Source: 79-D21 sp022839995
GTDB taxonomy: Bacteria > Synergistota > Synergistia > Synergistales > 79-D21
Assembly: GCA_022839995.1 (NCBI GenBank)
Contig: JALHIN010000015.1
Location: 1 to 57,438, forward strand
DNA: 57,438 nucleotides
Direction of reading: 5' to 3'
Position numbers and translations under genes: made by a program. Of the stretch, positions 52,267-57,438 are shown in pieces (within the stretch, counting starts at the first letter, position 1; every line of letters starts with the position of its first letter). Under the pieces are notes generated by a model. That model worked only from the letters and a program-made list of their open reading frames with translations, did not search any database and was not told where the DNA came from.

Positions 52267-53193
52267 CTACCGCAAACGGTAGGTTTTGGGGCCGCCTCGG
52301 CTCACGGTTTCCACTTCCGGGTTCCCTTCCAGTTCTTCAAGGACCGACTTCGGATCGGTACAGCCGCGCGATTCCAGGAAACTCTCGATTTCGAACGCGT
52401 TCATGGGGTGCCGGCGGATGATGCTGAGCACGGCTTGCCGGTCGTCATCCTCCTTGCTGGAAAACCCGCCGGACACGAGCAACTCCATCGAAATTCCTCC
52501 GAGGATCTCTATGGCCTGCCGTAGCCTTTCCTCGTCGGGGGATTCCACCCACTTTTCCGCGGGCGGACGGGCCGGGACGTTCACGAATAGCCTATCGTAA
52601 CGGATCCCCTCCAGAAGGCTTTTCAGCTTTCGCAGGGAGGCTTCGTCGTCGTTGATCCCTTTCACGATCATGGTTTCGACCCAGATCTCTCCGAGGAATT
52701 CAAGGGAGAAAACCTGCAGTCCCCGGTAAACGCTCTCGAAGTCCAGCTCCCGGCTGGGTCGGTTGATCTGCCTGAAGCTTTTCTCGTCGAAAGCGTCGAG
52801 GGAGGGGAGCACCAGGTCCGCGGGCATCAGCGCCGCCCGGACTTCCGGTTCAAACAGCAGCGCCCCGTTGGTGATGACGGCCACGGGCTTGTCTGTCAGG
52901 GCCTTGATCCCGGTGATCAGTTCCCCCAGTTTCAAGTAGAGGGTCGGTTCCCCTTCCCCGACCAGGGTGACCACGTCGAAACCGTCGCCCCGGGACAGGT
53001 AATCCCGGACCTCGACCAGGATCTCTTCAAGCGGGAAGAATTCCTGCCGCACATTCGACAGATGGTCGGTCCTGCCGAGCTGGCAATAGATGCAGGAGTA
53101 GTTGCAGAACTTTTTCGGGATCGGGCTGACCCCGAGAGAAAGCCCCATCCTTCGCGACGGGACCGGGCCATAAACATAGCGGTATTTCCCCAA
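52267..53193 (-). CDS. Radical SAM Fe-S oxidoreductase (COG0731-like)
   Basis: This 308-residue protein has the cluster motif KKFCNYSCIYCQLGRT, YVYGPVPSRRMGLSLGVSP at the N-terminus, GEGEPTLYLKLGELI and VITNGALL. This pattern is common in anaerobes for the wyosine-synthase-like COG0731 group. A C-terminal winged-helix-like extension (about 235-308, VLSIIRRHPMNAFEIESFLESRG) may bind nucleic acid or protein. The start is TTG at 53193, 8 bases after GGAGGTG. It is 17 bases upstream of pdxY on the same strand. Its reaction is unknown. Confidence 0.87.
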   Translation of the reverse strand: MGKYRYVYGPVPSRRMGLSLGVSPIPKKFCNYSCIYCQLGRTDHLSNVRQEFFPLEEILVEVRDYLSRGDGFDVVTLVGEGEPTLYLKLGELITGIKALTDKPVAVITNGALLFEPEVRAALMPADLVLPSLDAFDEKSFRQINRPSRELDFESVYRGLQVFSLEFLGEIWVETMIVKGINDDEASLRKLKSLLEGIRYDRLFVNVPARPPAEKWVESPDEERLRQAIEILGGISMELLVSGGFSSKEDDDRQAVLSIIRRHPMNAFEIESFLESRGCTDPKSVLEELEGNPEVETVSRGGPKTYRLR

Positions 53194-53294
53194 AACGGAA
53201 CACCTCCCCCAGCAATATGCCTAGGTTAGCACGGGCAAGAGAGTACCGGACGGACCAGAATGGGTCGAAAAGGCGGGAATGTGGTAGGGGGTGC

Positions 53295-53333
53295 AAAAAA
53301 AGCGCTGCCCGTGGGGTGGGCCCGTTTCAGCAG
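53295..53333 (-). terminator. Terminator after the carbonic anhydrase gene
   Basis: On the minus strand a GC hairpin (GGGCCC...GGGC with outer GCTG/CAGC pairs) ends in seven T residues. It begins within the last codons of the carbonic anhydrase gene. Confidence 0.7.
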
Positions 53334-53875
53334 ATTTTGTCCCAGTCCTTACCGTCGTAGCGGGCCAGGCCCAGGGTGGCCAGGTCAAAAAAGAGGAGTT
53401 CGACTTCAAGACGGCCTTCCTTCATTGCGGCCTCGACCGCCGGGTGTGCGGTGACGCGCTTGAACTGCCGGATTCCCGATGCCTTGATGGCACAGTCCAG
53501 ATCGCAGCCTTCGAAGCACTCTTCGCAGAGCCAGTCGACGAGTCCGGGGGAATCGAGGTGTTCCTTGTGTTCGACCGCCTTCACGGCCCCGCAGTCGGAA
53601 TGGGCCAGGACGACGATCCGGCGGACTTTCAGGTGGTTCACCGCGTACTCCACAGCACAGGCCACGGAAGGGTCGTCGAGGCGGCAGACGTTGCCAACGT
53701 TCCGTAGGACGAACAATTCTCCCGGTTTTGCCGAGAAGATTTCCTCGGGGACGATGCGGCTGTCGGAGCAGGAGACGACCAGGGTATGGGGGGCCTGTCC
53801 CTTCGCCAGCCGCCCGTAAAGTTCGCGGTCTGCGTTTTCCAGGAATTCACGGTATCCGTTCACGAGCTGTTCCAA
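53327..53875 (-). CDS. Beta-carbonic anhydrase
   Basis: This 182-residue zinc enzyme hydrates CO2. The zinc ligands are in VVSCSDSRIVPEEIF (Cys, with the Asp-Arg dyad) and LAHSDCGAVKAVEH (His and Cys). FVLRNVGNVC is conserved. The TTG at 53875 is the start, since GAGGAGG lies 8 bases upstream. It is on the same strand as the DNA glycosylase gene, 50 bases after it. It probably supplies bicarbonate for carboxylations. Confidence 0.93.
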   Translation of the reverse strand: MEQLVNGYREFLENADRELYGRLAKGQAPHTLVVSCSDSRIVPEEIFSAKPGELFVLRNVGNVCRLDDPSVACAVEYAVNHLKVRRIVVLAHSDCGAVKAVEHKEHLDSPGLVDWLCEECFEGCDLDCAIKASGIRQFKRVTAHPAVEAAMKEGRLEVELLFFDLATLGLARYDGKDWDKIC

Positions 53876-53925
53876 AGAAAAAACCTCCTCGGGAATGTGT
53901 TGCCCGGGTCGAGCCCGGGGGTATT

Positions 53926-54501
53926 TTACAGGAATTGGACCTCCCGGTGCCGGAAGCATCCCACCAGGTGATCGTTCACGAGCCCCGCGGACTGCAGGTA
54001 GGCGTAACAGGCCACGGGGCCGAAGAAGGAAAACCCCTTCGATTTCAGGTCGCGGCTGATGGTTTCTGAAAGAGCCGTCCTGGCCGGCACCTGTGCCATT
54101 TCCTCCCACCGGTTCTGCAGCGGGCTTCCGTCAACGAAAGCCCAGAGGTAGGCCGCAAAACTGCCGTATGCTTCCTGGATCTTCAGGAAGGCCTTGGCGT
54201 TGGAGACGGCAGCCTCGACCTTCTTCCGGTTTCGGATGATGCCGGGATTTTCGAGGAGTTCACGGATTTTTCCCTCGCCGTACCGGGCCACCTTCTGCGG
54301 GTCGAATCCCTCGAAAGCCTTCCTGTACCCTTCCCTGCGCCGGAGGATCGTGATCCAGCTCAGGCCGGCCTGGGCCGACTCGAGCACAAGCAGTTCGAAA
54401 AGTTTTCGGTCGTCCCGCAGGGGCACCCCCCACTCTCGGTCATGGTAATCCGTGTAAAGCAGGTCTTTCCCGGGCCAGGGGCATCGCGTTTTCTCAGGCA
54501 T
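53926..54501 (-). CDS. tag: DNA-3-methyladenine glycosylase I
   Basis: This 191-residue Tag removes 3-methyladenine from DNA. It has RCPWPGKDLLYTDYHDREWG (zinc Cys and base-pocket residues), FELLVLESAQAGLSWITILRRRE, IIRNRKKVEAAVSNAKAF and GPVACYAYLQSAGLVNDHLVGCFRH (second zinc cluster). Its start overlaps the end of the helicase gene by 8 bases, indicating co-expression. Confidence 0.95.
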   Translation of the reverse strand: MPEKTRCPWPGKDLLYTDYHDREWGVPLRDDRKLFELLVLESAQAGLSWITILRRREGYRKAFEGFDPQKVARYGEGKIRELLENPGIIRNRKKVEAAVSNAKAFLKIQEAYGSFAAYLWAFVDGSPLQNRWEEMAQVPARTALSETISRDLKSKGFSFFGPVACYAYLQSAGLVNDHLVGCFRHREVQFL

Positions 54502-56086
54502 CTCCTTCCGTCCCCTCTTCGAACTCCGGCGCGTTCATGACGTTTAGCCTTTCGAGCTTTTCCTCGAAACCATAGACCGTGGCGTCGATCCTCTTCACGG
54601 TCTCGTCCAGCGTGTCCATCGCGGAGAACCCGTAGCCCTCCGGCAGGCGGTTTGCATAGCGCTTCACCTTCAACAATGCCTGGAGGTAGTTCCGCTCCTC
54701 CTGTTTCAGGATTTCCGCCACGGCGAGGGCATTTGGGAAGTTCTCCTCCAGGAAGAGCCGGGCCACGGCTATGTTGGAGCTCACGGACATTTCGTCGAAC
54801 CAGACGTCCGCCAGGATGCGCTTCAGCCGGCTCCGCTGGTGGGGGTCGCGAAGCCGCCGGACGTGTCGGCTGATGGCCCGGAGAAGGTCTTCGATCTGCC
54901 CCAGGACGAAACCGAAGTCCTGGTGGGGGAGTGAACAGTACGCCACGAGGCGGGCCTCTTCCTCGGGAGTGGCTTCCTTCCTGAGAAGGCGGGCGACCGC
55001 CGGCTGGACGGTCACGCGCGCCGGTTCGCAGGGAGCGTGCAGGACCTCCCGGTACAGGGTTTCCGTGTCGTAGTCGAAGTGCTCCGCCTTGCTTCTGGGG
55101 AGGAAGGTGACGTAGCCCGTGTCGAAGAATCCTTTTCGACCGGCACGGCCGGCCATCTGCAGGAATTCGTTCTTCCTCAGAGGACCGTCGATGTATTTTG
55201 CCATCTGGCCGAACACCACCGTTTCCGCGGGCAGGTTCACCCCCAGGGAAAGGGCGTCGGTTCCGACGACCACGTCGATGATCCGCTCCCGGAACGCCAT
55301 CTCCACCAGGAGTTTCTCCTTGGGCAGGAGGCTCCCATGATATACTCCCACTCCCCGGAGCATGACGCCGGGAACCCATTTGACTTCAAGGATCTGGGCC
55401 ATCTGCTTCAGCCTTCCACGGGCTTCCGCGGGGATCTTTTTCCGGGTCGCGGCGATCTGGTCCGCCAGGTATTCCGCCCCCTTCCTGGAGAAGACGAAAA
55501 CCAGCGCGTCATGGATCTGGGAAAAGCGGGTCCCTTTCTTCAGGAACACCAGGTCGGTCGCCCTTTCCCGGGTCTCGTACAGGATGAAGTCCCTCCGGGC
55601 CATTTCCTGGAGGTACTCTTTCAGGACTTCGGGTTCGCCGAAGGTGGCCGACATGACCAGGATCTCGGTGGACGGATGGGTTGCCCGGATCCCGTCGATG
55701 TAGGCCCTCGTCCGGTCCAGGTCGTTGAAGATGTAATGGAACTCATCGACAATGACACGTCCCACGGGCCTCCGCGCGTATTTCAGGGTGTAGATCTCCA
55801 TCGTGCAGCACAAGACGGGGGCATCCGCGTTCTTCTTGAAATCCCCGGTTTCGAGCCCCACGTCGAAGCCCATCCGCTTGAGGTCCAGGTAGCGTTCGTT
55901 GGAGAGGGCCTTGATGGGGGCCGTGAAGATGACCCTTCCCTTGGGCGGGTGCGTTTTGCCTTGCAGGTCCAGGAGACCGGCCCAGAGGTAGGCCACCCAG
56001 GTTTTCCCGCTGCCGGTGGGGGCGGAAAGGATGGCGCTTTGGCTGTCGATGGCGGCGTAGGCTTTCAACTGCCAGTCGTAGAACAT
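54494..56086 (-). CDS. Ski2-like DEAD/DEAH-box helicase
   Basis: This 530-residue SF2 helicase has motif I SAPTGSGKTWVA, Ia TAPIKALSNERY, II VDEFHYIF (DEFH), III MSATFGEP, IV-V VGTDALSLGVNLPAETVVFG and VI FLQMAGRAGRKGFFD. The Ski2/Mtr4-like pattern continues with a helical C-terminal domain (about 370-520), shorter than in typical Ski2 proteins. It may act on structured RNA or DNA; being coupled to tag favours DNA repair, but this is inference. It overlaps the EamA gene by 22 bases at its start. Confidence 0.88.
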   Translation of the reverse strand: MFYDWQLKAYAAIDSQSAILSAPTGSGKTWVAYLWAGLLDLQGKTHPPKGRVIFTAPIKALSNERYLDLKRMGFDVGLETGDFKKNADAPVLCCTMEIYTLKYARRPVGRVIVDEFHYIFNDLDRTRAYIDGIRATHPSTEILVMSATFGEPEVLKEYLQEMARRDFILYETRERATDLVFLKKGTRFSQIHDALVFVFSRKGAEYLADQIAATRKKIPAEARGRLKQMAQILEVKWVPGVMLRGVGVYHGSLLPKEKLLVEMAFRERIIDVVVGTDALSLGVNLPAETVVFGQMAKYIDGPLRKNEFLQMAGRAGRKGFFDTGYVTFLPRSKAEHFDYDTETLYREVLHAPCEPARVTVQPAVARLLRKEATPEEEARLVAYCSLPHQDFGFVLGQIEDLLRAISRHVRRLRDPHQRSRLKRILADVWFDEMSVSSNIAVARLFLEENFPNALAVAEILKQEERNYLQALLKVKRYANRLPEGYGFSAMDTLDETVKRIDATVYGFEEKLERLNVMNAPEFEEGTEGDA

Positions 56087-56985
56087 GGAGTTCCCTTCCT
56101 GATCGAAACCAGGGCGATGGAGAAGATGATCAACGTTGCGGCCGCCAGTTCGTTCAGCGTCACAGACTGTCCCATGATGAAAAAGGAAAGGGCGAAGGCG
56201 GTCACGAGCTCGACGGTGCCGATCACGCCCGCTGTCGCGGCGGTCACGTGGCGAAGGCCGATGTAGAAGGATGCATATCCCACGAGGGTGGCGACCAGGC
56301 TAAGGTAAAGAATCCAGCCGACCTGCCCCCGGCTCAGGGATGCAAGGTCTCCCCATCCGGTCGAGAAGGTCTTTCCCAGTCCCATGATCACGGCACCGAA
56401 AATCATGCCGTAGACGAAGAGGGTGCCCTGGGAAACTCGTCCCCCCCTTGCGGCCATGCGGGCGAAAAGGGAGTAGAAGGTCATGCCGAAAGCCGAAAGG
56501 GCGGCCCATCCCAGTCCTTTTAGGGAGAGGGAAAGACCGCCGGAAAGGAGCGAAGGCAGGACGGCCAGGATCACCGCCAGGAAGATGAGAGCGGCTCCGA
56601 GGGCTTCTACGCGTTCCGGCCTTTCCCCGGTGATGAACGGGGAAAGGAGGACGATCAGGAGGGGATAGGAGAAAAAGATCACCTCGGTCAGGGCGACGGA
56701 AAGGAAATTGAGAGACATGAAAAACCCGCAGTACATGGCCGAAACGCCGAACAGCGAGTAGAAGGAAAGCAGCGGGAGCTGGGAAGCCTTCAGGCGAAGG
56801 TTGTGCGGAGCCCGCCAGGCCATGAAAAGGAAGGCGGCAATCCCGGCGAGGAAAGCCCGGCTGAACACAACGGTCATCGTGTCCGTCCTTTCGAGGGAGA
56901 GGAACTTGCCCACCGGGGCCATGGTGCCCCACAGGAAACCTGCCAGCAGGACGAGAGAGATCCCTTGTATTTTCGATCCGGACAC
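56065..56985 (-). CDS. EamA/DMT-family transporter
   Basis: This 306-residue membrane protein has ten hydrophobic segments in two EamA repeats (ISLVLLAGFLWGTMAPVGKF; GWAALSAFGMTFYSLFARMA). It is a metabolite or amino-acid exporter-type protein of unknown substrate and only distantly similar to the EamA protein at 30591. The start is GTG at 56985, preceded by GGGGGGAAC. It leads an operon with the helicase, tag and carbonic anhydrase genes and diverges from panB. Confidence 0.87.
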   Translation of the reverse strand: MSGSKIQGISLVLLAGFLWGTMAPVGKFLSLERTDTMTVVFSRAFLAGIAAFLFMAWRAPHNLRLKASQLPLLSFYSLFGVSAMYCGFFMSLNFLSVALTEVIFFSYPLLIVLLSPFITGERPERVEALGAALIFLAVILAVLPSLLSGGLSLSLKGLGWAALSAFGMTFYSLFARMAARGGRVSQGTLFVYGMIFGAVIMGLGKTFSTGWGDLASLSRGQVGWILYLSLVATLVGYASFYIGLRHVTAATAGVIGTVELVTAFALSFFIMGQSVTLNELAAATLIIFSIALVSIRKGTPCSTTGS

Positions 56986-57147
56986 GACGTTCCCCCCAGG
57001 CGGAAACCGCTCGTTTTCTTCCTGTATTCTCCCACAGGTTCGTGATTGTTCCCAGCTTGGCCTGAAGAAAAGAACCGGCGGAAGACTATAATCAAAAAAC
57101 AAGGTCGGCATGGTGAAGGCCGGCGAAGACCTGGAAGGGGGATCGTC

Positions 57148-57438
57148 ATGGGGAAGAAGAAGGGTCGCCTGGAACTGGTGCAGATGAAGCAGTCGGGGGA
57201 GAAGGCAGCGTGGATCACGGCGTACGACTACCCGACGGCCACGTTCGCGGAAGCGGCGGGGATGGACATGATCCTGGTGGGGGACTCCCTGGGGATGGTG
57301 GTGCTGGGATACCCCGGGACGGTGCCGGTGACGATGGAGGACTGCATCCGTCACTCGCAGGCGGTGAGGCGGGGAGCGCCGAACACGTTCTGCATCGGGG
57401 ACCTGCCGTTTCTGAGCTACCAGGTATCGGACGAGGAA
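57148..57438 (+). CDS. panB: Ketopantoate hydroxymethyltransferase, 5' part
   Basis: The first 97 codons are present and the gene runs off the window. WITAYDYPTATFAEAAGMDMILVGDSLGMVVLGY contains the Mg-binding Asp residues, and TVPVTMEDCIRHSQAV and GDLPFLSYQVSDEE are PanB signatures. It makes ketopantoate from 2-oxoisovalerate and methylene-tetrahydrofolate for CoA synthesis. GGAAGGGGG precedes the ATG at 57148, and TATAAT lies at 57087-57092. Confidence 0.93.
   Translation, partial: MGKKKGRLELVQMKQSGEKAAWITAYDYPTATFAEAAGMDMILVGDSLGMVVLGYPGTVPVTMEDCIRHSQAVRRGAPNTFCIGDLPFLSYQVSDEE

Overview
The window is GC-rich, gene-dense bacterial DNA (roughly 60-65% G+C by eye, lower at the far left). The gene set suggests an anaerobic, diderm, amino-acid-using bacterium. 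Evidence for this is an AsmA/TamB-like envelope protein, an HlyD/ABC-2 exporter, meso-diaminopimelate dehydrogenase, proline racemase with a FAD amine oxidase, several radical SAM enzymes, a molybdopterin oxidoreductase and an aryl-CoA ligase. A Synergistota-like organism is my best guess, but no rRNA or other decisive marker lies in the window. No tRNA, rRNA or CRISPR array was found.

Positions 1-4200 are a graveyard: a frameshifted secreted peptidase-like gene, a metallo-beta-lactamase-fold remnant, a ferredoxin-domain scrap, an IS3-family transposase remnant and a class III aminotransferase remnant surround two apparently live genes (a methyltransferase and a secreted hydrolase). Positions 4200-9300 carry a peroxiredoxin with a clear promoter, folD, a umuC-centred cluster coupled to a radical SAM gene, a truncated deaminase and msrB.

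Positions 9300-11120 hold the most striking regulation. A phenylacetate-CoA ligase gene and a 57-residue companion lie behind a consensus promoter, a 31-codon leader peptide with clustered Phe and Tyr codons, and an intrinsic terminator with a competing antiterminator. This has the layout of an aromatic amino-acid attenuator.

Positions 11100-21900 contain a hypothetical gene, a HAD phosphatase, an acyl-CoA synthetase/TPR/membrane-hydrolase operon, a cupin, copA, a molybdopterin enzyme and a SYLF lipoprotein-like gene. Positions 21900-24800 are an arsenic locus: a Cys-rich MarR regulator with a palindromic operator, then a 628-residue ArsM-acetyltransferase-HD fusion, then the nucleoside phosphorylase ppnP. 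Positions 24800-30500 are the chaperone operon dnaK-dnaJ-clpB, read leftward.

Positions 31500-39500 hold amino-acid metabolism: proline racemase, a FAD oxidase with a structured leader that sequesters its ribosome-binding site, diaminopimelate dehydrogenase and a ThDP enzyme. A ferritin-like protein and a small zincin sit among them, and a deleted sensor gene lies upstream. Positions 39500-44100 encode a TetR-regulated YbhGFSR-like exporter. The right end has glyA, a large AsmA-like protein, transporters, pyridoxal kinase, a second radical SAM enzyme, carbonic anhydrase, DNA glycosylase I, a Ski2-like helicase and the start of panB. Alternative TTG and GTG starts preceded by good ribosome-binding sites are frequent throughout.
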